Source: CAYSJU01 sp964431495 (GTDB lineage Bacteria; Omnitrophota; Gorgyraeia; Tantalellales; Tantalellaceae). Taken from it: DNA of 64,000 nucleotides. A program made the translations under genes and the position numbers. Under the pieces are notes generated by a model that did no database searches, was not told the DNA's origin, and was given only the letters and a program-made list of their open reading frames with translations. Below are positions 23,590 through 32,198 of this stretch, one piece after another. The stretch is taken from positions 15,264 to 79,263 of the forward strand of contig CAYSJU010000007.1 in the NCBI GenBank assembly GCA_964431495.1, in the 5' to 3' direction. Position 1 is the first letter of the stretch, and each line of letters starts with the position of its first letter.

Positions 23590-24207
23590 ATGCAAATGGA
23601 CCTGAACAATGTGATAACGCAGATAAAAAAAGAAGGCGTTGAAAAGGCCGAAGAAGAGGCCGCTAACATCATAAAAGACGCCGAAGCCAGGGCAGCGGGA
23701 ATAGTCGCATCCGCGGAACAGCAGAAAGAGGACATCATAATCCAGGCGAAAACAGCGGCTGATCAGTTCAGGGCCAGCGGGGAAGAAGCGTTGAGGCAGG
23801 CGGCCCGGAACGTGGTCATCGCCCTCAGGACCCAGCTGACAGTGCTTCTGGACAGCATTGTGAAAAGAGAGATCCAGGAGCAGTTCACTCCCGAAGTCCT
23901 GCAGCAGATACTTGTCAGCCTGATAACTCATTGCAAGGCGCAGGAGGATTTTAATCTCGAGATACTTCTTAACGAGACCGATAAGGAGCGCTTGAGAAAC
24001 TTCTTCGGAACCACCCTGCAGCAGGCGATCCGGAAAGGCGTTACGTTCAAGGCATCTCCATCGATCAAAAAAGGTTTCCGGGTGGGGCAAAAAGGAAAAA
24101 ACCTCTATTATGATTTTTCCGATGAGGCCATCGCGGAGGCTTTTGATCTGTATCTTAACAGGAAGCTCAAACTGATCTTAGACGCGGGATTACAGGATGT
24201 CCAATAA
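23590..24207 (+). CDS. atpE: V-type ATPase subunit E
   Basis: Subunit E is a peripheral stalk of V-type ATPases. The 205-residue product starts with a long Ala/Glu-rich helix (residues 10-80, for instance EKAEEEAANIIKDAEARAAG), typical of the stalk, followed by a globular C-terminal part ending FDLYLNRKLKLILDAGLQD. CAAGGAGACC lies just before the ATG. It opens the operon E, DUF2764, A, B, D, I, K, the order of chlamydial and several PVC or Bacteroidota-type V-ATPases, which supports the assignment despite weak sequence conservation. Confidence 0.88.
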   Translation: MQMDLNNVITQIKKEGVEKAEEEAANIIKDAEARAAGIVASAEQQKEDIIIQAKTAADQFRASGEEALRQAARNVVIALRTQLTVLLDSIVKREIQEQFTPEVLQQILVSLITHCKAQEDFNLEILLNETDKERLRNFFGTTLQQAIRKGVTFKASPSIKKGFRVGQKGKNLYYDFSDEAIAEAFDLYLNRKLKLILDAGLQDVQ

Positions 24208-24715
24208 ATATTATTACCTGGTGGCGTCACTCCCTTATCTGGAGTTCGGCGAGAAGGCGGGCATATCCAGGGATGCGTTCGTCCAGGAGTGCGAAAAATG
24301 GCTGAGCGGGGAGGACCTTGGCATGATCCTCGGCATAGACATAAAAGAGCCGTATATAAAGGATGGGGAAGCGCCGCTTGTAAGGGAATGGAAGGAGTTC
24401 GACCTGGGATTAAGGACGATCATCGCCGGTACCAGGGGGGGGGAGGAATATGTATCAAAGGATGTCCCGTTCGAGATCAAGGACGCGATCGACCAGAGAG
24501 ACCCACTGCGTACGGAAAAGGCCGTAGAAAAGATCAGGTGGGGGTTTATTGAAGGAGAAGAACCCAAATATATGTTCGACACGAACTGGCTCATCCTTTA
24601 TTGTATCAAGATACAGTTACTGGAAAGACTGGAGCAGTTTGAATATGAAAAGGGTAAAGGAATATTTGATAAGGTCTGCGAGGTAAAGTATGAATATGAA
24701 AAGAAAGAACGGTAA
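24197..24715 (+). CDS. DUF2764 protein of the V-ATPase operon
   Basis: The 172-residue product begins MSNKYYYLVASLPYLEFGE, the typical opening of DUF2764 proteins, which stand between atpE and atpA in chlamydial-type V-ATPase operons. It has no signal peptide and no membrane helix. The start overlaps atpE by 11 bases and the end overlaps atpA by 26 bases, so synthesis is tightly coupled to that of the ATPase. No gene for subunits C, F or G is present in this operon; this protein may replace one of them, probably C, but that is inference. Confidence 0.85.
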   Translation: MSNKYYYLVASLPYLEFGEKAGISRDAFVQECEKWLSGEDLGMILGIDIKEPYIKDGEAPLVREWKEFDLGLRTIIAGTRGGEEYVSKDVPFEIKDAIDQRDPLRTEKAVEKIRWGFIEGEEPKYMFDTNWLILYCIKIQLLERLEQFEYEKGKGIFDKVCEVKYEYEKKER

Positions 24716-26435
24716 GATAGCAGCCATCAACGGGAACATGATAACCGTTGAGTTTGAGGACAACGTTATACAGAACGAGGTCGGGTATGTCATAAAAAGG
24801 GACAGAAGGCTCAAGGCAGAGGTTATCAAGATAAAAGGGAACCAGGCCTTCATGCAGGTTTATGAATACACGAAGGGGTTAAAAGTAGGAGATGAAGTGG
24901 AATTTTCCGGGAAAATGCTCTCCGTACAGCTGGGGCCCGGGGTGTTGTCCCAGATATATGACGGCCTGCAGAATCCTCTGAACGAGCTGGCTGAGCGATT
25001 CGGGATGTTCCTTCCCGTTGGAGAAGAGCTGGACGCGATTTCCATGGAGCACCAGTGGGATTTTACCCCTGTAGCTAACGAACAGGACAAAGTGACGGCC
25101 GGTGATATTCTCGGCACTGTTCCCGAGGGCATATTTGAGCACAAGATAATGGTGCCGTTCTATCTCCGCGAGGAATATGAGCTGAAGGACATCGTCGGCT
25201 CCGGCAGATATCCCGTCAAAGAAAAGATCGCCACGCTGAAGGACGGGAACGGGGACACAATAGACGTTACCATGATGTTCGAATGGCCGGTCAAGATACC
25301 GATCACGGCTTACAAGGAAAAGTTGCAGCCGCAAGACCCGCTGGTGACGAGGATCAGGATACTGGATACCATGTTCCCGGTCGCAAAGGGAGGCACGTAT
25401 TGCATACCAGGTCCGTTCGGCGCCGGTAAGACCGTTCTTCAACAATTGACCAGCCGGCACGCCGAAGTAGATATAGTCGTTATAACCGCCTGCGGGGAGA
25501 GGGCGGGAGAGGTCGTGGAGACCTTGAAAGAATTCCCCAAGCTGATAGATCCCCGCACTGGGAAGTTCTTGATGGAACGGACTATTATTATATGCAATAC
25601 CTCATCGATGCCCGTTTCTGCCAGGGAGTCTTCCGTATATACCGGAGTTACTATCGCGGAATATTACAGGGAGATGGGCCTTAATGTCCTTCTTCTGGCC
25701 GACTCTACATCGCGATGGGCGCAGGCAATGAGGGAGCTTTCCGGCCGGCTCGAAGAGATACCCGGGCAGGAGGCCTATCCGGCATATCTTGAATCCCGTA
25801 TCGCGAGTTTCTATGAAAGGGCCGGGGTTGTCAGGCTCAACAACGGAGAGATAGGAAGCCTTACAATAGGCGGAACAGTAAGTCCCGCCGGAGGAAGTTT
25901 TGAGGAACCCGTGACACAGGGGACGCTTAAAGTGGTAGGCGCGTTTCACGGACTGTCCAGGGAGAGGTCCGACGCCCGCAAGTTCCCGTCGGTAGACCCG
26001 CTGGAAAGCTGGAGCAAGTACAAGAGCTTTATTAAAAAGGACCTTACCAGGACCGCGAGAGACATACTTTTCGACGGAGATAAAGTGGCCCAGATGATGA
26101 AGGTCGTCGGGGAGGAGGGGACCTCCCTGGCGGATTATATCGTCTACCTGAAAAGCGATTTCCTGGACAATGTGTATCTTCAGCAGAACGGTTTTGACGA
26201 GGTCGATGCCGCGACGACAAAAGCGCGCCAGGAATACGTGTTCGCGAAGGTCGTGGGAGTCCTGAGGGGAAAATTTTCCGGGATAAAAGATAAAAAGGAA
26301 GCGCGGAACTTTTTCTACGATCTCAGGCACCGCTTTATAGATTGGAATTATAAAAAATGGGATACGGATGAATTCAGGGAGCAGGAACGGGAGATCGATC
26401 AATTATTGAAAGGTGAGGGATATGAGGAAAGTTAG
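24690..26435 (+). CDS. atpA: V-type ATPase catalytic subunit A
   Basis: Subunit A hydrolyses or makes ATP. The 581-residue protein shows the P-loop GPFGAGKTVLQQ near residue 243, preceded by the long non-homologous insert that distinguishes V-type A subunits. TACGERAGEVVETLKEFP, SSMPVSARESSVYTG and LLADSTSRWAQAMRE are conserved, as is SPAGGSFEEPVTQGT. The start MNMKRKNGKI overlaps the DUF2764 gene; the second Met is also possible. atpB follows immediately. Confidence 0.97.
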   Translation: MNMKRKNGKIAAINGNMITVEFEDNVIQNEVGYVIKRDRRLKAEVIKIKGNQAFMQVYEYTKGLKVGDEVEFSGKMLSVQLGPGVLSQIYDGLQNPLNELAERFGMFLPVGEELDAISMEHQWDFTPVANEQDKVTAGDILGTVPEGIFEHKIMVPFYLREEYELKDIVGSGRYPVKEKIATLKDGNGDTIDVTMMFEWPVKIPITAYKEKLQPQDPLVTRIRILDTMFPVAKGGTYCIPGPFGAGKTVLQQLTSRHAEVDIVVITACGERAGEVVETLKEFPKLIDPRTGKFLMERTIIICNTSSMPVSARESSVYTGVTIAEYYREMGLNVLLLADSTSRWAQAMRELSGRLEEIPGQEAYPAYLESRIASFYERAGVVRLNNGEIGSLTIGGTVSPAGGSFEEPVTQGTLKVVGAFHGLSRERSDARKFPSVDPLESWSKYKSFIKKDLTRTARDILFDGDKVAQMMKVVGEEGTSLADYIVYLKSDFLDNVYLQQNGFDEVDAATTKARQEYVFAKVVGVLRGKFSGIKDKKEARNFFYDLRHRFIDWNYKKWDTDEFREQEREIDQLLKGEGYEES

Positions 26436-27714
26436 TACCAGGATCCTGAACATAGTAGGCGATGTAATAAGCGTAAAGGCTGACGGGATCGCCAATGAGG
26501 AACTGGCCGAAGTGATAACGTCAAAGGGGAAGTCCCTGGCCCAGGTGATCAGGCTTGATGGAGATATGGTATCCCTCCAGGCATTTGCCGGGTCAAAGGG
26601 GATCTCCACCGGCGACGAAGTCAGGTTCTTGGGCCATCCCATGCAGGTCGGGTTCTCCGATGACATGCTGGGCCGGATATTTGACGGCAGCGGCAAGCCC
26701 AGGGATAACGGCCCTGCAATAACGGAAAACCTGATAGAGATCGCGGGTCCGCCCGTGAACCCCGCGAACAGGATCATCCCCAAGAACATGATACGGACCA
26801 ATATCCCAATGATAGATGTCTTTAACTCCCTGGTCGAGTCGCAGAAACTGCCGATATTCTCTGTTTCCGGCGAGCCGTATAACGAGGTTCTGGCGCGGAT
26901 AGCCCTGCAGGCCGAGGTCGATATAATCGTTTTAGCCGGTATCGGGCTGAAATTCGACCAGTACACTTATTTCAAGGATACCCTGGAAGAAGGAGGGGCT
27001 TTGAGCCGGTCAATATTTTTTATCCACACAGCCGCAGACCCTGTTGTCGAAGGACAGATGGTCCCGGATCTCGCGCTGGCAGTGGCCGAAAGATTCGCGC
27101 TGCACGGGAAGAAGGTCCTGGTCCTTATTTCTGACATGACGAACTTTGCCGATGGCCTTAAAGAGATAGCAATAACCATGGACCAGGTCCCTTCGAACAG
27201 GGGGTATCCCGGGGACCTGTACAGCCAGCTCGCTGCCCGATATGAGAAGGCCGTGGATTTCGCCAAGGCGGGTTCCATAACCATCCTCAGCGTTACTACA
27301 ATGCCCGGGGACGATGTTACGCATCCCGTGCCGGACAACACCGGCTACATAACAGAAGGCCAGTTCTATCTGAGAAACTCCAGGATCGAGCCGTTCGGCT
27401 CTTTGAGCAGGCTGAAACAGCAGGTAAACAAGGACACACGCAAAGACCACAGGGCCATCATGAACAACATGATACAGCTTTACGCTCAGTATAAGGAGAC
27501 CGAAGAAAAGCGAGCCATGGGATTCAGGATGAGCGATTGGGACGAGAAGTTATTGAAGTACGGTGATCTTTTTGAAAAAGAGATGATGGACCTTTCGGTC
27601 AATGTCCCGCTGGAAAAGGCGCTGGATAACGGCTGGAAAATAGTGGCGGAATGCTTTAAGCCGGAGGAGACGAATTTCCGCACGGACCTCATAGAGGAAT
27701 TCTGGCCCAAATAA
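26422..27714 (+). CDS. atpB: V-type ATPase subunit B
   Basis: Subunit B is the non-catalytic partner of A in the hexameric head. The 430-residue product has IFDGSGKPRDNGP, PPVNPANRIIPKNMI, FSVSGEPYNEVLARIA in place of a P-loop, and LISDMTNFADGLKE; YPGDLYSQLAARYEKA is also typical. I use ATG 26422 with GGTGAGGGA just before it; a GTG at 26413 would add three residues and overlap atpA. Here as in other V-type B subunits, the Walker A lysine is absent. Confidence 0.96.
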   Translation: MRKVSTRILNIVGDVISVKADGIANEELAEVITSKGKSLAQVIRLDGDMVSLQAFAGSKGISTGDEVRFLGHPMQVGFSDDMLGRIFDGSGKPRDNGPAITENLIEIAGPPVNPANRIIPKNMIRTNIPMIDVFNSLVESQKLPIFSVSGEPYNEVLARIALQAEVDIIVLAGIGLKFDQYTYFKDTLEEGGALSRSIFFIHTAADPVVEGQMVPDLALAVAERFALHGKKVLVLISDMTNFADGLKEIAITMDQVPSNRGYPGDLYSQLAARYEKAVDFAKAGSITILSVTTMPGDDVTHPVPDNTGYITEGQFYLRNSRIEPFGSLSRLKQQVNKDTRKDHRAIMNNMIQLYAQYKETEEKRAMGFRMSDWDEKLLKYGDLFEKEMMDLSVNVPLEKALDNGWKIVAECFKPEETNFRTDLIEEFWPK

Positions 27715-27717
27715 GAC

Positions 27718-28332
27718 ATGGCGAAAATAAGACTTACAAAAAGCGAACTGAAAAAGCAGAAAGAGGAACTGAAAAGGTTCGTCCAGTATCTCCCCACCCT
27801 GCAGCTCAAGAAACAGCAGCTGCAGATGGAGGTGAACAAGATACAGAACAGCCTGGAAGATGAGCGGAAGAACATGGAATCGTTCGCAAAAGAGACGGAC
27901 AGGTGGGTAGACGTTTTTGGAGAGGAGGTCGGGATAGAAACCATGGTCCGCGCGGAAAAGATCCTGACGGATGAGGGCAATATTGCGGGGATAGATATCC
28001 CGATATTCCGGGACGTGGAGTTCAAAACGGAAAAATACGATCTTATCAGGACGCCTTTATGGGTCGATAAGGGGACAGAAGCCATAAAAAAGGGAATGAT
28101 CCTCAAGGTCAGGGTCCAGGTCCGGGAGATACAGCTCGCGCTGGTCCGGGAAGAATTAAGGACCACAACGCAGAGGGTCAACCTTTTTGAGAAAGTGAAG
28201 ATACCCGAGACGCAGGAAAACATAAGAGTGATACAGATATTTTTAGGAGACCTTGATGTCGCTGCCGTGGTGACGGGGAAGATAGCGAAAGAAAAGATAC
28301 AGAAAAAGGAAAGCGCTCCCGTACAGTCATGA
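27718..28332 (+). CDS. atpD: V-type ATPase subunit D
   Basis: Subunit D forms the central rotating shaft. The 204-residue product is dominated by two long helices. The N-terminal IRLTKSELKKQKEELKRF followed by YLPTLQLKKQQLQMEVNK fits the family, as does the C-terminal TQRVNLFEKVKIPETQENIRV (quoted in parts), close to the usual RRVNALE.. ..P. In this position after atpB the identity is secure. It overlaps atpI by 4 bases (ATGA). Confidence 0.93.
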   Translation: MAKIRLTKSELKKQKEELKRFVQYLPTLQLKKQQLQMEVNKIQNSLEDERKNMESFAKETDRWVDVFGEEVGIETMVRAEKILTDEGNIAGIDIPIFRDVEFKTEKYDLIRTPLWVDKGTEAIKKGMILKVRVQVREIQLALVREELRTTTQRVNLFEKVKIPETQENIRVIQIFLGDLDVAAVVTGKIAKEKIQKKESAPVQS

Positions 28333-30116
28333 TAGAGAAGATGAAAAAAATAACGCTCCTGGTCTCAGTGAAGGAAAGGGACCCCTTTCTTTCCGCCTTA
28401 AGGAAAGCGGGCGTTGTGCATGTCGGCCAGGTGAGTGAACCTTCCGTGGGGGACCTGCCTCTTATAGAAAAACAGATCACAAAGGTTGGGACAGCGATAA
28501 CAGCGCTTTCACTTTATAAGGAAAGCAAAGCAGCGGAGCAAGTGAAGCCCGGAGAGCAGGAGCTTCTGGAAAGGGCCGGGAAGATAAGCGAGTCATTTCA
28601 CGACAAGGAAAGATTCGAGCAGGAGATCATGGACCTGAAACACAAACTTGCGTGGTATGACAGATGGGGGGAATTCGAGCCGGAAGAGATAATGGCGCTC
28701 AAGAAAAAGGGAGTGAACGTAGTATTATACCGTCTAAGCAGGAAACAGTTTGACGACGTCAAGGATAAGGGGCTGCTTAAAGAGATATACAGTGAAAAGA
28801 GGGATGTATACGCGGTCGGGATAAACCTGGATGCTGAAGAAAAGCTGGAGTATGAAGAGATACTTTTGCCGCTGAAAGGACCGGGTGAACTGAAAAAGGA
28901 GAGCAGTTACCGGGAACAGAAGCTGAAAGATATGGATCTCTTTTTAAAGGAGAACATAGGCGCGGCCGAGGCTTTCAAAGAGCTCAAAGATTCCCTTGAA
29001 AAGAAAAGGGAGTTTCTTACCGTGAAATTCGGAATGCGGGAAGAAGGGATCTTTACCTGCCTCCAGGGGTTCTGTCCGGCAAAATACGTGCCCAGGGTGC
29101 TTGGCATGGCAAAGGATCACGGGTTTGGTTATCTGGTGGAAGATCCCGATGATCCCGAGGAAACACCCACTCTTATAACAAATCCCCGGTGGATAGATAT
29201 AATCAGGCCGGTCTTCAGCTTTATGAACACCATTCCGGGATATGAGGAGTTTGACATAAGTTTTGTTTTCATGGTGTTTTTCAGCCTGTTTTTCGCCATG
29301 CTCATTGGAGACGCGGGATACGGTATTATTTTCGCGGTTATAACGTATCTCGTAAGACGGAAAGCGAGGAAACTTCCCCCGCAGCCGTTTTTCCTGATGT
29401 ATCTTTTAAGCGGCGCCACGATCGTATGGGGAGCCATAACCGGCACCTGGTTCGGAGCGGAGAGAATAGCGCAATTGCCTTTATTGAACAGCCTTGTCAT
29501 AAACAAGATAAGCAGTTTTGCCGGCGATAACCAGAACTTTATGATGTTTATCTGTTTCGTTATAGGCGCGGTCCACCTGACCATCGCGCACCTTACCAGA
29601 GGAATACGGCTCATAAATTCACCCGTTTCCCTCGCGCAATTCGGATGGATATCGATAATCTGGGGCATGTTCTTTACCGCGGGCACGCTTGTCATCGGGA
29701 GGCCTTTTCCGCATTTTGCTTTTTATTTTCTGGGCGCGGGGATCCTGCTTGTGCTTGTATTCGCGAATTTTCAGAAGAACATGTTTAAAGGCATGCTTAT
29801 GACTCTGGCGCAGCTGCCGCTCAATGTGATAGGCGCTTTTTCAGACGTCGTATCGTACATAAGGCTTTTCGCGGTAGGTTACGCGACCGTGATCGTTGCC
29901 CAGAGTTTCAATGACATGGCCATAGGAGAAGGGATAAACAGCGTTTTAGGAGGCCTGGTAGCGGCGCTTATCCTGTTTTTCGGCCATACTTTGAATATCA
30001 TGTTGGGATTGATGGCTGTTGTAGTCCACGGGATAAGGCTGAATATGCTGGAATTTTCATCCAATCATCTCGGGATGCAGTGGACCGGCAGGAAATATAA
30101 ACCGTTTTCTGAATAA
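28329..30116 (+). CDS. atpI: V-type ATPase subunit I (membrane a-type subunit)
   Basis: Subunit I is the static membrane part through which ions reach the rotor. The 595-residue product has a cytoplasmic N-terminal half (residues 1-300) with long helices and a C-terminal half of about seven membrane helices. The conserved helix DVVSYIRLFAVGYATVIVAQ carries the essential Arg at about 511; FFSLFFAMLIGDAGYGIIF and GHTLNIMLGLMAVVVHGIRL are family motifs. It starts at ATG overlapping the atpD stop. Confidence 0.95.
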   Translation: MIEKMKKITLLVSVKERDPFLSALRKAGVVHVGQVSEPSVGDLPLIEKQITKVGTAITALSLYKESKAAEQVKPGEQELLERAGKISESFHDKERFEQEIMDLKHKLAWYDRWGEFEPEEIMALKKKGVNVVLYRLSRKQFDDVKDKGLLKEIYSEKRDVYAVGINLDAEEKLEYEEILLPLKGPGELKKESSYREQKLKDMDLFLKENIGAAEAFKELKDSLEKKREFLTVKFGMREEGIFTCLQGFCPAKYVPRVLGMAKDHGFGYLVEDPDDPEETPTLITNPRWIDIIRPVFSFMNTIPGYEEFDISFVFMVFFSLFFAMLIGDAGYGIIFAVITYLVRRKARKLPPQPFFLMYLLSGATIVWGAITGTWFGAERIAQLPLLNSLVINKISSFAGDNQNFMMFICFVIGAVHLTIAHLTRGIRLINSPVSLAQFGWISIIWGMFFTAGTLVIGRPFPHFAFYFLGAGILLVLVFANFQKNMFKGMLMTLAQLPLNVIGAFSDVVSYIRLFAVGYATVIVAQSFNDMAIGEGINSVLGGLVAALILFFGHTLNIMLGLMAVVVHGIRLNMLEFSSNHLGMQWTGRKYKPFSE

Positions 30117-30129
30117 AAAGGAGGACAGG

Positions 30130-30570
30130 ATGGTTCAAGGGTTTGGAGACATGGGACTTTCTTTGACCATGGCGGCGATAGGATCTTCTTTAGGCACAGG
30201 CGCGGCAGGCATGGCAGCGATAGGGGCGTGGAAAAGGGCCTTCATGAAGAACAAGGCGGCGCCTTTTATTTTGATAGCTTTTGTAGGGGCCCCCTTATCC
30301 CAGACTATTTACGGTATGATCTTAAGAAACGCTATAAAAGCCGCGAATCTGCCCCCGGAGTCGTATACCTATCAGATGATCTTGGGTTTAGGCGCGGGCC
30401 TGGCCATGGGTTTTTCCGCCTGGTTACAGGGAAAAGCCGGAGCGAGCGCTTCGGACGCCCTGGCGGAAACAGGCAAGGGGTTCGGGAATTACATCATGGT
30501 CATCGGCGTCATCGAGACCGTGGCCCTCTTTGTTATGGTGTTCATGATGACGGCCCTGCCAAAGGGATGA
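30130..30570 (+). CDS. atpK: V-type ATPase rotor subunit K (double-hairpin proteolipid)
   Basis: The 146-residue protein has four membrane helices, that is two fused c-type hairpins. The ion-binding Glu is Glu129 (VIGVIETVALF) in the second hairpin; the first has no matching acid. Ser57, Gln58 and Tyr61 (PLSQTIY) plus Gln100 and Glu129 line up with Thr64, Gln65, Tyr68, Gln110 and Glu139 of the sodium-binding NtpK of Enterococcus hirae, so Na+ coupling is plausible. GGAGGACAGG lies before the ATG. It ends the operon. Confidence 0.93.
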   Translation: MVQGFGDMGLSLTMAAIGSSLGTGAAGMAAIGAWKRAFMKNKAAPFILIAFVGAPLSQTIYGMILRNAIKAANLPPESYTYQMILGLGAGLAMGFSAWLQGKAGASASDALAETGKGFGNYIMVIGVIETVALFVMVFMMTALPKG

Positions 30571-30571
30571 T

Positions 30572-30600
30572 TTGACAGCGCCGGAGGCATCGGATATAAT
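30572..30600 (+). promoter_or_regulatory. Consensus promoter of tRNA-Val
   Basis: Perfect TTGACA (30572-30577), 17 bases, perfect TATAAT (30595-30600). The tRNA begins 15 bases after the -10. This is the best match to the sigma-70 consensus in the window. Confidence 0.85.
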
Positions 30601-30614
30601 TTACGGATCACAAC

Positions 30615-30691
30615 GGGCGAGTAACTCAGCGGTTTAGAGTGCTTCCCTTACAAGGAAGAGGTCACAGGTTCAAATCCTGTCTCGCCCACCA
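30615..30691 (+). tRNA. tRNA-Val (anticodon TAC)
   Basis: Acceptor stem GGGCGAG/CTCGCCC, discriminator A and an encoded CCA. The D arm is ACTCAGCGGTTTAGAGT, the anticodon stem CTTCC/GGAAG with loop CTTACAA, and the T arm ACAGG-TTCAAAT-CCTGT. The anticodon TAC reads valine codons. Confidence 0.97.
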
Positions 30692-30693
30692 GT

Positions 30694-30769
30694 AAAAAAT
30701 AGGGACAGCGACCATTTTCTTGCCTATATATCAAGGGGAACAGAAAATAGTCGCTGTCCCTATTTTTTG
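30694..30769. repeat. REP-like inverted repeat, copy 1 (GGGACAGCGACC family)
   Basis: Arms 30694-30720 and 30742-30768 are inverted copies of AAATAGGGACAGCGACCATT with one or two differences, around a 21-base loop. It begins two bases after the tRNA-Val CCA. Copies at 30985, 46687 and 48001 share the arm. Confidence 0.9.
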
Positions 30770-30792
30770 CCCCGGCCGAGGCTTGAAATCTG

Positions 30793-30821
30793 TTGACGAA
30801 CAAGTTATACTATGCTATAAG
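30793..30821 (+). promoter_or_regulatory. Promoter of tRNA-Asp
   Basis: TTGACG (30793-30798), 17 bases, TATAAG (30816-30821); the tRNA starts 34 bases downstream of the -10. Confidence 0.55.
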
Positions 30822-30854
30822 AAGTTTACTTTTTACTATTCTTGTTTTATATGT

Positions 30855-30932
30855 GGGGCGGTAGTTCAGTTTGGCTAGAACGTCGGACTGTCGATCCGAA
30901 GGTCGCGGGTTCAAGCCCCGTCCGCCCCGCCA
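30855..30932 (+). tRNA. tRNA-Asp (anticodon GTC)
   Basis: Acceptor stem GGGGCGG/CCGCCCC, discriminator G and encoded CCA. Anticodon stem TCGGA/TCCGA with loop CTGTCGA gives anticodon GTC; the T arm is CGGG-TTCAAGC-CCCG. Confidence 0.97.
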
Positions 30933-30934
30933 TT

Positions 30935-30976
30935 AAAAAAGGTCTACCGGTGCAACCCGCTGAGTAGACCTTTTTT
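30935..30976 (+). terminator. Intrinsic terminator of tRNA-Asp
   Basis: AAAAAAGGTCTAC and GTAGACCTTTTTT are perfect inverted repeats around a 16-base loop, ending in a T run. It starts three bases after the tRNA. Confidence 0.85.
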
Positions 30977-30984
30977 AGGAGGGG

Positions 30985-31054
30985 AAATAGGGACAGCGAC
31001 CATTTTCTCGCCTATTATCAAGGGGAACAGAAAATAGTCGCTGTCCCTATTTTT
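30985..31054. repeat. REP-like inverted repeat, copy 2
   Basis: Arms 30985-31008 and 31029-31053 repeat the AATAGGGACAGCGACC sequence in opposite orientation. The loop is nearly the same as that of copy 1 (TATCAAGGGGAACAG shared), so the two copies are full-length relatives, not independent hairpins. Confidence 0.9.
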
Positions 31055-31111
31055 AAACCTTCCCTGTGCGCTCCGGAGAAGGTATACTCTGAAAAAGAAG
31101 CAAAGGGAGGA

Positions 31112-31522
31112 ATGGTGAAGAGAATCATCTCTTTATTATTATTAAGTTTTTTTATTTCAACGGTCTGGATGACTGCGGCTTGTCAAGCAGAGGAACTGCA
31201 GGAATATCAGGAATATAAGAGCAAATATACGACGTTGAAGGGAGGGTGCCTGATCACCCGATCAAGGGATGACCTGGCCTTTGCTTTAAGGATGCTGAAA
31301 GAGGGATGGGGCACAAAAGTCGCCAGAAAGGTCAAAAGGGGCGAGCTTGACCTTACAAAAGAGGGCGATAAGGTATATGTCGCGGACGTGGACCCGAAAA
31401 ACGGGATAGCAAAGGTCATGCCGGAGGGGAATCCCGCGGTTTTTTGGACCGAGACCAAGGCCCTTGGGAACGAATATTCGAACGATCCGTCGGTGGATTA
31501 TTATAAAATGAAAACGAAATAG
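31112..31522 (+). CDS. Small exported protein of unknown function
   Basis: The 136-residue product starts with a signal sequence (KRIISLLLLSFFISTVWMTAA) followed by CQAEE, which could be a signal-peptidase I site or a weak lipobox (TAAC). The mature part is charged, about 110 residues, with TTLKGGCLITRSRDDLAFAL and a likely beta-rich region VYVADVDPKNGIAKVMPEG. GGGAGG lies so close to the ATG that the next codon, GTG at 31115, may be the true start. I do not recognise the family. It precedes the M50 protease gene by three bases. Confidence 0.75.
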   Translation: MVKRIISLLLLSFFISTVWMTAACQAEELQEYQEYKSKYTTLKGGCLITRSRDDLAFALRMLKEGWGTKVARKVKRGELDLTKEGDKVYVADVDPKNGIAKVMPEGNPAVFWTETKALGNEYSNDPSVDYYKMKTK

Positions 31523-31525
31523 AAT

Positions 31526-32158
31526 ATGGGATTAGGCACACTTTTATTCAAAAATCCGCTGATGTTCTTCATCCTGGCCGTACCGCTCCTTTATTCCGTG
31601 ATCGCTCATGAGGTGGCCCACGGATGGGTCGCTTATCTTTTCGGGGACGATACGGCCAGGCGGTCCGGCAGGTTGTCGCTTAATCCTTTGCCGCACCTTG
31701 ACCTGGTGGGGACGATCGCACTCTTTATTGTGGGCTTTGGATGGGCAAAGCCGGTGCCGGTTGATTTCAGCAGGTTGCGCAATTTTCGGCTGGGGCTGAT
31801 CTGCGTTTCCCTGGCCGGATGTTTGATAAACATAATTATCGCGGCTATCGCGATATTTTTGCTGCAGTTTCAGAATATAAGGGCCAATCCGTTCGCCGCG
31901 ACCGTGCTTTTTGTCGTTGCGCGGATAAATATCATCCTGGCGGCCTTAAATCTGATCCCCATCCCTCCATTGGATGGTTCAAAAGTACTTATGGGGTTTC
32001 TTCCCGATAAAGCGCGACGGGGTCTGGCCGCGCTCGAACCTTACGGATTCTTTATCCTGGTCGTTTTACTCTTTACCGGGCTTTTGAATCCCGTGATCGT
32101 CTTTATTCAGAACATAATAGTCGGTTTGATCGGAGGATTAGTGGGTCTGTTCAGATGA
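31526..32158 (+). CDS. M50 site-2-type zinc metalloprotease
   Basis: The 210-residue membrane protein has the zinc motif HEVAH (His28, Glu29, His32) inside its first helix and the third metal ligand Asp150 in NLIPIPPLDGSKV. This fits the short bacterial site-2-protease family without a PDZ domain, which cleaves peptides within the membrane. About four to five membrane helices are visible. RSGRLSLNPLPHLDLVGTI, the loop after the active site, is also typical. Substrate unknown; the small exported gene upstream is close enough to share a transcript. Confidence 0.92.
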   Translation: MGLGTLLFKNPLMFFILAVPLLYSVIAHEVAHGWVAYLFGDDTARRSGRLSLNPLPHLDLVGTIALFIVGFGWAKPVPVDFSRLRNFRLGLICVSLAGCLINIIIAAIAIFLLQFQNIRANPFAATVLFVVARINIILAALNLIPIPPLDGSKVLMGFLPDKARRGLAALEPYGFFILVVLLFTGLLNPVIVFIQNIIVGLIGGLVGLFR

Positions 32159-32198
32159 TGCTTGTTTTTTGTCGCGGGAACAAAGAAAGGCGGGAATC

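Noticed and set aside
25602..26402. Minus-strand frame of 266 codons opposite atpA
   Set aside because: Antisense shadow of a highly conserved gene.
30694..31054. Insertion sequence between the tRNA genes
   Set aside because: No transposase frame lies between or beside the inverted repeats; the elements are about 70 bp.
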